Source: Porphyra umbilicalis
Taxonomy: Eukaryota; Rhodophyta; Bangiophyceae; Bangiales; Bangiaceae
Reading direction: 5' to 3'
Length of the DNA stretch: 64,000 bases
Assembly: GCA_002049455.2 (NCBI GenBank)
Contig: KV918835.1
Span: 186,001-250,000, forward strand
Shown: positions 39,739 through 51,429 of the stretch, piece after piece
How the letters are laid out: every line of letters begins with the position of its first letter
Position numbering within the stretch: position 1 is the first letter of the stretch
Program-made: the position numbers and the translations under genes
The notes under the pieces: generated by a model
What the model was told of the DNA's origin: nothing
The model's input: only the letters and a program-made list of their open reading frames with translations
Databases searched by the model: none

Positions 39739-41363
39739 GCGGCACAGGGGTCAACGTGGACAAAACAAGTCCGACGGCAGAGTGGTGACGACGGGTGGGT
39801 GGGCGCGCGCAGGTGCGTGGGACGGCAACGAGGCCGTGAGGGATGCAAAGCAGCAATTGAGTGCGCCAGAGGCGAATGTGGGCCACGATGAGTCTGCGCG
39901 TGCGCTGGCATCCGCCTGTAGGTGTGTGCGTGCGTGCAATGCAAGGACACGTCCTCGCTAGCACTGAGCCGTTTTTAGTGTGGAAGAGCGGGCCCTGCGC
40001 CGTGTCGATGGTTCTGAGCTGTTGCGTGTCCCGGGCCAGGCGCTGTTGGGTCGGAATAAGGGGGTGCCGACGCCATTGCGTGGCCCAAGCCACGTGCTGT
40101 TGGTTCGCAAAGGAGGTGCAGACACGCGGGCCGGGGTCTCCCATGGAGCATTCTGAGGCCCTTGGTCTTTGGCTCCCCAGACCATGGGCCGCTTCGAGCG
40201 AACTCGATGGACCGCGTGCGTCACTCTGGGCCCCTGGAGCGGCCGAATCGAGTGCTTTCCAGGGACCCAAATTGAATCCTGCGAGGGACACTGAGCCTGG
40301 GCCCAACACCCTCCCTTCGAGGCCCATGATGGGCCAGAACTGACCGACCGACCACCGCTTGTGTATCTTTCAATATTGATTTCAGGGCCCCACTCGAGGC
40401 CCTTAGTTTGGAGCCTGTCCACGAAATCATGGTCCAGGATACACTGGACCCACACATGTGTGAATCATCAGCCAGCAATAAAAGGATTAAGCACGTTCCC
40501 TGCCGCGTGCGAAACGCGGCCTGCGAGCCGCTGCAGTGGACAGCACACGCAGGCGCGTGATACCATCGCGCGAGTCCGAGGATGTGATGGAGCAAGGCAC
40601 ACTACACATTTGGAATAAAATCCGGCGCACAAGGAACAAGAACGGAACGCACACGTGCCCGAATGTAATTTGCAGATGACGTTGTGATCTGCTCGGACCA
40701 ATCTAAAGCCGCTCTTTCAGTGATCTGCATCGTGTTCGGTTCGGACCAATCGGAAGCCCCCTTTTCATGGATCTGCGCCACATGACTGGTATCTCAACTG
40801 GTATCTCGACTGGCATCTGGACCCGCCTCACTTCGGATGCTCCATTGTCTGTCCATGTGACGGAGGGTCCGAGCCCCGCGCCCACCTCTGAGGATGGCCT
40901 ACAGAAAGATCTTGGACCCATCTGCAGTCGCGTGTCAGACTTGATCTCCAAGCCAAAGTGCCTCGTGTCCCGAGGTGGAACGATACAGTCACAGTTCATC
41001 CAGATAACACACAACGCGTGACATGAGGCCCTATCATTATCGTGAGAATCTCAAACGAGAATACAGAGTGCTGATTGGCCAGGCACTGCCTCGGCCAAGT
41101 GTCTGACCAACGACAGGTCTGTGTTTGTGTCCAGACAAGGGCCGAACGCCTCCGCTAAGACAGGGCCTGAGGCAGAAGCAGATGAAGGCACGAGCAGTGG
41201 GAAAGTGAATGGGAGGTGGCAAAGGCACTGGGCGCAAAGGCACCAGGTTCTTCCTGTTGCCGACGTTGTTGCCGACCCAGACTGAGAAAAGCGTAGTTGC
41301 AGGCATATCCACACACGCACGCAAAGCCCTCATGGTGTAGGGATGGCCTCGACGTGTAGATAC
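39739..41363. other. Intergenic, no gene seen
   Basis: No ORF with a recognisable domain. From 39580 to 39750 a short repeat of AAGCGGCAGNGC-type units gives Ala/Lys/Gln reading. At 40684-40785 two imperfect ~48-bp units share GATCTGC...TCGGACCAATC. The rest is mixed-composition DNA. Confidence 0.35.
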
Positions 41364-42116
41364 CAGGGGTTGTCAGGATATGTATTTCGGGGCGAAATAG
41401 GATACGGAAACACGCCGACGCTGTGTATCTGATTACGGATACCTCCCTTGACTCAAATCCAGCTACGGATATCTACCTCCGAAACCGGACTAATACGTAG
41501 AATATATCCGTATCTGGATACGATTATCGTATTCGATTATAGTCATACAAGTCCGCCAGACAGCAAAATTAGAGCCAGAGAAAGAGACCATTCAGACACT
41601 TGTCGAGCGCCGAATGGACGTCAAGTACGCCGTGACATTCACATTTGATGTGTGCACCCCCACGGGCGCGGTCCTGGCGGTTCCCCGCCGTTTTGTCAAT
41701 GGCCGTCCGAAGGACCATTCTGCGTCTCGTGTCACACTTTATTGACAACGCGCGCGGGCGGAGTCGCATGATTGAACGGTTTCTTCCAGGTCGGGCAGGA
41801 TCGCCGCTTGTCGCTTCAACATGTCCGCACATGAATCGCCTGATTGTCGGAACGTGAAAAGAAAGGTCGACTGCTTTTTATTGGAAATACTGCCGGCGCG
41901 AAAAGTCTAATAATATTGTATATCTCTGTATCCTGACTCTCATATCTGGGGTGCGGATCTGATATAATCTGGCAATTGCTGTCGGACAGGATAGATATAT
42001 CCTTTCCTCTCATTCTCATAATGTATTTAGGATATGCGTCCTCGGCGCGTATCCAAAGTGGATACGGATATAATACATGGATATATTCCTCCGGGATATA
42101 TCCATGACATCCCCTG
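41364..42116. mobile_element. hAT-type non-autonomous element H1
   Basis: 753 bp of AT-richer DNA with imperfect TIRs CAGGGGTTGTCA... and its complement. It is packed internally with GGATAC/GTATCC motifs near both ends (41420-41560, 41930-42110), like the subterminal binding repeats of hAT elements. There is no transposase ORF. The flanking 8-mers differ (GTAGATAC and GTCATCAC), so no target duplication is preserved. Confidence 0.7.
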
Positions 42117-43278
42117 GTCATCACTGACCGGTTCTCCAAGCTGGTAGGCGCGATCCCGATGGGTCAGATACGCGCGGTGGACTGCGCATCCGTCCTCCTG
42201 GACTATTGGATCGGGGTCTACGGTCCCCCAGAACGGGTCCTGTCGGACGGCGGACCCCAGTTTACCGCGCAGTTTTGGCACCAGGTGTGCAACCTGTTGT
42301 CCGTAAAGGCCAAGGTGGCCACGCCGTCGCGACCGCAAACGAACGGGCACGCTGAGCGGTTCAACCGCACGATGGGCCGCATCCTCGACCACTACATCGC
42401 TGAGCAACCCACTACGTGAGACCAGCTCCTACCGGCGCTCATGCTGGCGTACAACACACAGCCGCATGCGGCGACCAAGGTTGCTCCGTTGGAGCTCTTC
42501 AACCCGTTGGGGGTAGCCAGCTGGTCCATCAGGGACCTGACGTGGAAAGCCGGTACCCGGCGACGGCGCAACGGGGCACCCACGCCGAAAAGAAAGAGCA
42601 GGCCGCCTTCCTGACGCGCTTGGTGCACCTGATTTCGCGGATCCGGGCGGCCCTGACGGCAGCGCAGCAGTGGCCGAGCGCAACCATGATGCACGCATCT
42701 GGTTCCAACCGACCGGACTGGAAGTCGGCGGGTTCGCCTTCAAACGTCACGATGACTACAAGGGGAGTAAGCTCGGCCACCGAGCCCAAGGCCCGTTTCG
42801 CGTCGTCCGCATCGAGGGACCAACCGCTGTGCTAGACATCAAGGGCAAGCACCGGCGGGAAAACATTGTGCACCTGGTGCGCGCCCCGTCAGGGCCCCCG
42901 CCCGAGCCGGCACTGCACCCCTCATTGGATGGTACGGTTCGGCCGCACTGGCCTAGCTCCGATGGGCACACGTATCACATCGACCAGATACTGGACGACG
43001 CCGACGGCGAGAATGGCCGCCTCTTGGTCACGGTGACTTGGACCGAATACAAGGATGCCACGTGGGAGGCCGCCTCCGTCGCACCCCACGATCCCCTGCG
43101 GATGTACCTGCGCCGCGCGAGCCGCCGGGGCTTCCTCCACACAGCTGCGTACCGGCCCTCCGGCGTGACCGGAGACAACAACGCGGCCGCCGAGGCGGGG
43201 GCCGCGCTTGCATTCTCGGTAGAGGAGGATCCCGGGTGCCCGGCGGGCCCAAACCCGCCTATCGGCCCGCACCTCTAA
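42117..43278 (+). pseudogene. Gypsy 2 integrase and chromodomain region
   Basis: Fossil. It shows VITDRFSKLVGA, YGPPERVLSDGGPQFTAQFW and RPQTNGHAERFNRTMGRILD of the integrase core. It then has an integrase C-terminal region (YKGSKLGHRAQGPFRVVRIE) and a chromodomain (HTYHIDQILDD ... VTVTWTEYKDATWE). The chromodomain would have guided integration to modified histones. Broken. Confidence 0.85.
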
Positions 43279-43317
43279 GACGCATCGCCCCGGGGTCGGC
43301 TCGGGTGCCCTCCATGC

Positions 43318-44040
43318 TGAAGGGCGTGTCGCCAATGGCGCGACGTCCCGTCATCGGCCAAGGCGGGTGCGCGGCGCAGAGGGCGTGTCGCCAGGGCGGC
43401 GAATGCCCGGGATCGGCGCGCGCCGGGTGCCAGCGGAGGGCGTATCGCCAGTGGGGCGGCGCCCCGGGATCGGCGCGCGCAAGGTGCGCTGCGAAGGGCG
43501 TATCGCCGGGGGGCGGCGCCCCGCGGCGTCGCGCTGCCCGGCATGACAGAGGGCGTGCCGCCGGTGGGGCGGCGCCCCGGGGTCGGCGCGCGCCGGGCAC
43601 GCAGTGGGCGCGACGAGGTGGGGCGACGCCTCCGCGACGCTGTCGCGCCTGTCGTGACGGAGGGCGTATCGCCAGTGGGGCGGTACCCCGGGATCGGCGC
43701 GCGCCGAGTGCGCAGCGGCGGGCGTACCGCCATTGGGGCGGCGCCCCGGGGTCGGCACGCGCCGGCACGCGAAGGAGAGCGTATCGCCAGTGGGGCTGTA
43801 CCCCGATGGCGTCGCGGCGCCGGGCAGGACAGACGGCGTGCCGCCGGTGGGGCGGCGCCCCGGAAACGGCGCGCGCCGGACGCGACGTGGGCGCGTCGCC
43901 AGTGGGGCGACGCCCCCGCGACGCCGTCGCGCCAGTTACGTTGGAAACGTGTGGCCGGTGGCATGCGCCGGTGTGGAATAGGGCGTGTCGCCAATGGGTT
44001 GTTGCCCCGAAACGCGCGTGGGAGCGACGTTCCGGCGTTC
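43318..44040. repeat. ~57-bp minisatellite, ~12 units
   Basis: Units begin AGGGCGTATCGCCAGTGGGG, followed by CGGCGCCCCGGGATCGGCGC and a more variable tail. Unit length varies from about 51 to 60 bp. It lies directly after the gypsy 2 chromodomain region. Confidence 0.85.
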
Positions 44041-44099
44041 CGGGTCACGGGCGCCCGCGGTCCCGCGGCCCAGCGGGCCCACCCGGGTGTACTGCGTGA

Positions 44100-47000
44100 G
44101 ACCCGTTTTGGCACCGCCTGGTTCAGGCACACCGCGTGCCACGTTGGGGTCGCGGCCAACGGCCCACGTACCTGGCGCGAGGCCCGGCCGTACTCAAGGA
44201 GGGCCAACCCCAGCATCGCGTCCGTCACCTGACCCCAGTTCCCCACCTGGTCGTACCCTCACTCGGCCCACACGCCCCCGCGGATGTCGTTCGGTCGGGG
44301 CGGGCCCGCCTGGGCGGTGTGTGCCGCTCCCGGCAGATATAACGCCGAAACGGCGGCGTCCTGACCGCTCGACCCGCGGGACTCCCGCTCCGCGGCCACG
44401 TCCCGCCCGCTGGTCCGCGCCGCCACGCGCGGTCCGGCCATGTTTTCGTCCCCACACCGCCGGTCGCCAACCGCCGCCGCTTCCTCCTCCTCGACCGCGG
44501 CGTTGCCGCTCCCGTCGTCGGGACCCCGCGTCATCTCGGCCGGGGGGGGGGGTGTCCGGGGGCGTCCCGCCGGAAGGCGCCACGGGGGGGGTCCCGCGTG
44601 ACCGGGGCACACGGCGTGGCGCCAAGCGGCGCGGGGTCGGACGCCCCCACCGCCGCCACGGCGACGGCGCCCTCGGCGACGCCATTCCCCAGTCCCTGCG
44701 TGGCCGGCGGCGCGGCGGCCACGTAACCCAAACGCGGGGGCGACATGGCCGGCCCCGCGGCGGCGGGCCCCAACGCGGCTCCTGCCGACGCGGGCGTCGG
44801 CGCCGACGGCGGCGGCGGGGACTGCCGGGGCGGCGGCGTGGGCCCCGCCCGCGACGTGGTCGGGGGCGTGGCGGGCGCGCTGGCCGGACGCGGACACGTG
44901 GGCGGGGCGCCAACAGGCACCCCGCTGAGGTGGTCGCACCCGCCGCGGGTCCCCGCGTCCCCAAGGTTCGGGTTGGGCGCACAGTCCCGCCCGGCGTCAA
45001 CCGCCGCGGCTCTCCGAGCCGGGGACGGCAGCGCCGCGGCCGGCAACCCCAGGGGCGGCAAGATCGGAGACGCGGCGGCCGCGGCGGGAGCGAGGGAACG
45101 CCCGGGCGCCGGCGGACCCGGCGCCGGCAACACCGGCGGCGGAACCGACGGGGGCGCAGCGGGCGCGGGCTCCCGGCGTGGCGGCGTCGGCGACACAGCG
45201 GGTGTGGGCTCCCGCCGCGGTGGCGTCAGCGGGGCCTCACCCCCGCCGCGGCGCGGGTACCCACGGCCTTCTCGGGGCGACGCCGGCGGCGGGGCTCAAT
45301 CGCGGTCCCCACCGCCGTTGCCACGGCCGTACCCGTAACGAGGATCATCACCCCGGGCGCCCTCGGGCCCATAAGCGCCGGTCTCGTAGCCCCATCCGCC
45401 GGCCTGCCCGCTCCCGCGGTAGCCACCGCTGTGGTTGTCGTCCCCGCGGTCGTCACCGCCGCGGTGGCCGCCGCCGCGGTAGTCATATCCGCGGTCATCA
45501 CCGCCTCGGTACCCGCCACCGCGGTGGTCGTACCCGCGGTGGTCACCGCCGCGGTACCCACCTTCGTGTGACTCGCCGCCGTGGTCGCCGCCGCCGCGGT
45601 ACTCGCCACCGCCGTCGTCACCAGGGGCTTATGAATCTGCCAATTTTGTGACGACTCAGATATACTCAACACCAGCATTTTTTGAATCAGATAAGAGTTT
45701 TGCCGCAACTTCTCGAATACGGATAAGATACGTATCCGCAGCCGATACAAGAAAGATATGAATAAGAATACGGATTCTATCCAAAATAAATCAGATTATT
45801 GAACAAATATGTCCGACAGGATGTACTTTCAAGGCGTGTTGCCAAGAAAATAAAAAGAGCACGTTGTGCTGCAAGTTGTGAACACGGCCCACGCCAGACC
45901 ATGACTCGCAGTGAGCGTGCGAAGGTCAATGTGCGGCAAGGGGCTTTGGCTTTCGTTTCCATCTTGGTATCTCGGTTAGCCTTTTTGTACTGATTTTCGT
46001 TCTGATGCTTGTGGGCCTTCCATGGGGGGCGGCGCGCGACGTTTGTCACAACTGTTTACTGTCGACGATCGGCCCTGAGTTTTCTCACTACGGTTCAGCA
46101 CTTTTCCAAAATGTACCTGCGTCTTTTGTCCCGACTTTGAGGCACCTGGCAAGTGGAGTTTCCTGAGTTAGTTAGATGCCTGCATCCCACGCAGGCTAAG
46201 TATTTGGACTTGCGCTTATCCTCTTTGGAGCCATTAAATGGCGGGACCATTCAGGTAAGAGTATGTAAAATCGGGCTCGTTATTTTTTAATATGAGTATA
46301 TCCAAGTGTATCGATCCATTATATCAGAGTGCCATTTATTCATGAAAGCCCCTGGTCGTCACCGGCGTGGCCGCCGCCGCCGCGGTACTCGCCGCCGTTT
46401 TCGCCACCGCGGTCGTAGCCGCCGCGGAGTACGCCGCCGCGGTGGTGGCCCCCAACAGGGTAACCCCAGTCGTCGGACGGTCCGTTGGTACGGCGGTCCC
46501 CGCCCGTCCACCCACCGTCCCCGGAGCGGTCACCGGCACCGCGCTGTTGCCACCCGCCGCGGCCGGCGGTAGCCGGGTCCCAGCCGGCGTCCGCTGGGGA
46601 GTTACCCCCGGCACCGGCCGACCAACCACCGCGGCCGCCGCCACCCGGTTGCCAGCCGCCGCCGTGGCGCTGGCCACCGCCACCGGGCCCTTGGCCGCCG
46701 TGCCAGTCCGCGCCGCCGCTGGCCTGGTAGTCGCGGCCCCCACGTCCTCCGGCGTACGCCGGTGAGCCCTACCCCGCCGCTGCGTCGCCGGTGGTGGGGT
46801 ACCGTCGGCCGCCGCCCTGGTCGGCCCCTCCGCGGCCGCCGGCACGCCCGGCACCGCCGCCGGGCGACGCGGGGCCACCCGCGTCCGAGGGGCCGTCAGC
46901 GATGCCCCTGTGGGGCTCCGACCGCGGAGACCGCGGCGGATCGGCCCCGCCGGCCCCAGGGGGTTCGGTGGACGCCGCCGGGTGTGTAACACCGTAGCAG

Positions 47001-48677
47001 TCCCCGCCGATGTCCACGTAGGGGAACTGAGGTGGCAAGTCCGCCTCAAGGGCAGCCTCCGTACACCCCAACCCGGTCGGCGAGGACGCGCAGGGTGCCA
47101 CGCCCACCCAGTGGCGCTCGGCGCTCATCATCGTCCCCCGGTGGACATAGGGGACGGTGGGGGGTTCCTTCCCCGGCGTCTAGTAGGGAAGGCGCTAACG
47201 CACGAGGCGCCACGGGACATGCGGCCACGCCGCCATTATGAGGCGCAGCGTCGTGGCCCGCCGGGTGTCCCCTTGGGCAAGGGGCCACCGGCCCGAAGCG
47301 GGTGAGCGCCCACGTCGCCAAGGGCAAGGGCCGGAACAAGCGGCGGTCCCGCTTGTACGCAGCGAGTACGGCGCTCACCATCGCGCACGGCGCCGCGAGC
47401 CTCGCTATGCCAAGTAGGGGGTCCCTCGTCGCCGTCGCAAGGCGATTCGCATGGTGGGTGAAGACCCGCGGCAAGAACCAACGAAGCAGCCGGGGCGCGG
47501 CGAACACGAAGTCCCAGTCGGACGGCGCCGACGGGAGGAGGAACGTTCGGTCGGCGGACTCACGCAGCGGCAGACGCATCGCGCCATGACCCGCACGGGC
47601 CACCGGCGCGAGCCGCCCCATCATGCGGGCGTCCCGCTCGTTGGCCCAGTCGTCCCCGGGGACTGGCACAGAGGAGACGAGGGGCTCACGCCCCACCCAA
47701 AACTCCAACCCGACGCTCACGTCCCCCCACGTCGTCTCCCGCAGCGTCGGCAACTGGCGGTGCAGCGCCACCAACCACGCAAACCCCGCCGCGCCGTCGA
47801 TGCAGAACATCTTTGTGACGTCAACCATCGGCTCCGGCAGGAGCACGGCGATCTCATTCACGCGCACAAGGCGGCGGAAGTACTCGGCCGCGAGCGAGCG
47901 GTCGATGGCGGCCAACGACTTCAAGACATTCGGCGCCGCGCCTGGCGCTAGGTAACCGCCCGCTTCGCCCTCGGCGAGCATGCGGGTCCACGCCTCGTCG
48001 ATGGCCGCCGTGTCGCTGGGCCCCGGCATGGCGCCCCCGGATGCAACATGCACCGTCGGCCAAAGGCCCTCGCCGTCGACGTCGCAGGCATCCGCAACCT
48101 CGAGCGGCACCCCGACGGACTTTGGCGCCGGGGCCGCCGGAGGCGGCAGCACGACCGCGGTGGAAACCGGGTCCCGTAGCCCCAAAGGGAGCGTCCGAGG
48201 CGGCCGCGGAGTCGGCCGCAGATGGTCCCTGTCGGGGACCCGGTCCCACGTCGCCGTCCGGAGAAGGTTCTCCGCGAGCTCTGAGCGCGTCCGACCCCCG
48301 GACGTCGCCGGCGACGCTGCCGACGCGGCCCGTCTCGCCGACGCGGGGCCCCGCCCCGCCAATCGGCCGCCACCGCGACTGGCGGCTGCCGCAACCGCGG
48401 ACGAAGCCCCGCCTCCGGGTGCTTCTCCGGCCGCCGCAGCCACCGCGGCACCCTTCGGCACGGGGGGCGGCGTCCTCGAGCGGGGGCCTTGCCCCGTCAT
48501 GCCCGGCATGCTCCGGGACGCGGCGCCCGTCGTCTCCGCCGACGCCGCGGCAGCCCCCGGCACTCGGAACACGTCGGTAGCCGCGCCGGCCGACGCCGCC
48601 GGCGCCGCGGTCTTTGCCCGAGCGCGCCGCCCCGCCGCCGTCTGCGTCACGGGTCCCCCGGGTCGGGCGGACCCCAC
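44100..48677 (-). other. Antisense ORF block in gypsy 2 3' region
   Basis: A minus-strand coding-like block opposite to pol. The best ORF is 47046-48677 (543 codons): an Ala/Gly-rich N-terminus, then a protein-like domain (ADACDVDGEGLWPTVHVASG, VLLPEPMVDVTKMFCIDGAA, RETTWGDVSVGLEFWVGREP, DWDFVFAAPRLLRWFLPRVF). Further on, on both sides of the H2 insertion, the minus strand is rich in RGG-type sequence (YRGGDDRGYDYRGGGHRGGD), followed by Pro/Ala-rich and acidic segments to about 44100. It starts about 40 bp inside the 3' LTR. I do not recognise the domain. It resembles, in position only, the antisense ORFs known from some plant gypsy lineages; alternatively it is the Gag of a different element. 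Broken. Confidence 0.5.
45622..46354. mobile_element. hAT-type non-autonomous element H2
   Basis: 733 bp, AT-rich against a very GC-rich surround. It has TIRs CAGGGGCTT...ATGAAT and an exact 8-bp target duplication GTCGTCAC (45614-45621 and 46355-46362), the signature of hAT elements. CGGATA/TATCCG motifs inside relate it to H1. No transposase ORF. Confidence 0.92.
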
Positions 48678-48717
48678 CCTTCACCGCCGAGGACGGCGGT
48701 CCCTTGGTAGGGGGTGA

Positions 48718-49304
48718 TGTAGCACCACTCGGCGGGGGGTGGTGCTGGGAACCCCCGGCGGGGACCAGGTTGACGCGGCCCGCGGGTGGAAAGCGGCGGG
48801 GCGGGTGGCACGGCCGCCACGGCCCCGCAGGTGGCCCCTCGTCCTCGCCTGGGCAGCTGTCCGGGGCGCGGACGCCCGGGCCAGGGGCGGACGGCTGTCA
48901 GGGCGCCGCTGGGCGTGGCGGTTATGTGGCGCGCGCGCGCCACCGCGTGGCCGCGCCAGGGGCCGCCACGTCAGGCGCAGCCCGACAGGCGCGATCCCCC
49001 TCGTCTGTACTTATCGCATTGGGGGATTTCTCTCGTATTGTACGTAGTTGTATTGGTTGGTCGGTGGCGTGGGCCAATTCCCATAAGGGGAATTGGACCC
49101 CCGCAACGGTTTCCGCCCTCTTTAGGACGAAGGGCGACGACGCTAGGAGGCACCGTCGTCGCCGGCAAGTAAACCGTGCCTTTTGTCTTGAACCTTTGGC
49201 GGCCCCTGTTCCCGGATCGGGTGATCCTATGGGGGCCACGTTCTTGGGGCGGCAGCGGTGGGTTACTTCCCTCCTCGGTACCGTGACTACGAGGTTGTGC
49301 TACA
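48718..49304 (+). repeat. Gypsy 2 3' LTR
   Basis: 587 bp, TGTAGCACCACT... to ...GTTGTGCTACA. Same length and family as the gypsy 1 LTR in the opposite chromosomal orientation. The flanking 5-mers (GGTGA, GTAGT) do not match, as expected if the partner LTR is gone. Confidence 0.9.
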
Positions 49305-50730
49305 GTAGTCACGCATGATTGAGTGCGCTCCCAGATCAAAATCGCGGTTGCGATTGGGCCGGCGGCCCCGCCGAGAGCCCCCCACCTGCCGCTTGCTCAC
49401 GCGCCCATGCTGCAGGGCCCTCCCTACCGTCAGGGTGGCTCTGGCCCCGAGCACTACCGCCATGTCGAGATCCGCATCAAACTACACGTCGTGAAGAAGG
49501 TTGTCCTCCATACCGCCGCGGCCCGGTGTTGGTCCGCAGGTGACACGCGGCCTGGTGGAGTCCGCAGCCAACGCCGGTGGGAAAGATGGTGCTCACGACG
49601 GCGGGGAGAGGGGCGGGCACAATGACGACGACAACGATGATGGGGACGCGGGCAGGCACCGTTGATGGATGCGGCCCAATGTTGGTCCACAGGAAATAGG
49701 CGGCCCAGTGAAGGTCCGCAGAAAACACGGGTGGGGAAGATGGTGCGCTCAACCGTGGGGAAGCGGGCGGGCAGGAAGACGACGTCGATGGGGGTGGAAC
49801 GGGATGGGACGAGGGTGGGCGGGAGGACGATGGCGAAGCGGGGGGGCGGGACGTCGATGGATGCTGAGTGGCAGCAATGCGTGTGGTGGCCGCTGCACGC
49901 CCCCCTCCACACCACCCCTAAAAAGGACACCGGCCAGCTGGTGGGCCGGCGGCACAGCCAGCCACGCGAGCTCCACCGGCCTCGATGGGGCTGTCATTCA
50001 GTGAACCCCCCCAAATCAAACCCGCTGGAACGGGTGTGGCCAGGTGACGTGGGCTCCTGGCCGCACAGGCCCCCGAAGGGCCACAGTGCAGTGTACCGCG
50101 CGGAATCAGGCCTGTCCGAAGTGGTGCGGCCAGATCACGTCCGCGACTCGCCTCACTGGCCTCGACAGGCGTGTGTAAGGCAAGCGTGCCTGATTGCGTA
50201 ATCCCCGCTGGCTCCCTACCCCCTCCACGGCTCCTCTTTTCTTTTTCTGTGGCTGGAGCAGATGAGGATACGTGTCCTTCAAGTGGGCCTTCCATGGCCA
50301 TGCACTGCACCGCCTGCCGTTTCTGATACTCAGCAGGGTCACGAAACCTGGGCCCTGGCTCGACAACAGCCTCCGCTGCGGACCACTACGTTTCGCGGCC
50401 TCGAAAGCGCCTGCGTCGTCCGGTCCAGCCACGCAATCTCCGGAATGACTGTCAGAAAATCCCATTGAGCGATCAATCAGCCTGCGAAAGAGACACACGT
50501 GGTGACCGCAGCGGTCGTCCGGGGCCCTCGCTAGTCACTGACAGCGCTGAGATTCACTCTAAATGGTTCGGATCCAGTCGGTAAAATGAAGAATTCGTCC
50601 CCATGCAGGCCCTCCATGGGGCCGAGCGCCTCATATTACTGAACAGCAACGTACCCCAGAAATTTTTATTCGGGTGGACTTATCGCGCGGTTTTCATTGG
50701 ATACCCGGCGTTTGTGGACGATTCTGCATA
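49305..50730. other. Intergenic, imperfect duplication
   Basis: No domain-bearing ORF. Two imperfect ~150-bp units occur at about 49520-49660 and 49670-49800, sharing GGTCCGCAG, GGTGGG(G)AAGATGGTGC and GGGGA(G/A)G(C/A)GGGCGGGC. The rest is unremarkable. Confidence 0.35.
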
Positions 50731-50875
50731 CAGCCGTTCTCTCTAAAACCTCGCACGCCAACTGTTGCACCACTCTGACAAATCGGCCTTCACGGGGTCG
50801 CAGAGGCCGCTTTGTCAGAGTGGTGCAACACACGCCAAACCACTCTGGCGTGGAGGTTTTTGAGAGAACGGCTGC
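50731..50875. repeat. 145-bp foldback (hairpin)
   Basis: The left arm (about 50731-50788, starting CAGCCGTTCTCTC) and right arm (about 50805-50875, ending GAGAGAACGGCTG) are near-complementary over ~57 bp around a ~16-bp loop, with bulges. The blocks GTTGCACCACTCTGACAAA and ACCTC..CACGCCA recur inverted. A transcript would form a long stem, so it may be a tiny foldback transposon or a small-RNA precursor. Confidence 0.8.
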
Positions 50876-51429
50876 ACTGCGGGTCGGTATTTCATCGCCG
50901 GGATAGTTCTAAATTTGCCGGCTTGTAAATCTATAACGAGTAGACGCGAAAGAGTTTTTTGAGACAGCCATGCAAAGCTCCTGTGAGATGGCCTCAGCAT
51001 GATTCGGAGGATCATGTGCACAACAGTTCCGTGGACCAGCGAAACTCCTACATTTCAGATTGCCCGATTCTTGGGTGACCTCTTTGATTCGGCAGTTCAT
51101 CACTACAGTTCTGGACTCGTTCAACGGATCATCTTCGGGACTGACTCTGGGATCGTTCCAGAAGCAGTGTCATCCTGACCCACAGATCATCTCGGGGACT
51201 GTCATTCGAAAAAAATGTGAGGACTTGTTCAACTGATAGTCTGACTAGTGCCCGGTGGTCGGCTAGCGCCTGGAGGGCACTTTGAATTATAAGACCGGAC
51301 ACTATTCAGTAACATGGCAGGTGTCACCATGACGACAGGACGCGCGCGTGTCTTTTCATGCGAACACTCTTCATAACACTCCTGTACTGCGCCTTCATCA
51401 TGCCAATACCGACACAGCACCCTGGTGTA
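50876..51429. other. Intergenic, no gene seen
   Basis: Mixed-composition DNA with no ORF or repeat of note. Confidence 0.35.

Larger units (their letters stand above)
42117..49304 (+). mobile_element. Ty3/gypsy element 2, 3' fossil
   Basis: Plus-strand remnant of a chromodomain-type gypsy element. It starts abruptly at the edge of H1 within the integrase and runs through integrase core, chromodomain, a long 3' region and a 587-bp 3' LTR. A purine-rich tract (GGTAGGGGGTGA) precedes the LTR. The 5' half is missing. Broken at several points and old; hAT element H2 inserted later. Confidence 0.75.

Noticed and set aside
48718-49304. LTR read as the 5' LTR of a minus-strand element with the antisense ORF as its gag
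   Set aside because: The gypsy 1 LTR with its primer-binding-like segment fixes the sense orientation; here sense is plus, with a polypurine tract just before the LTR.
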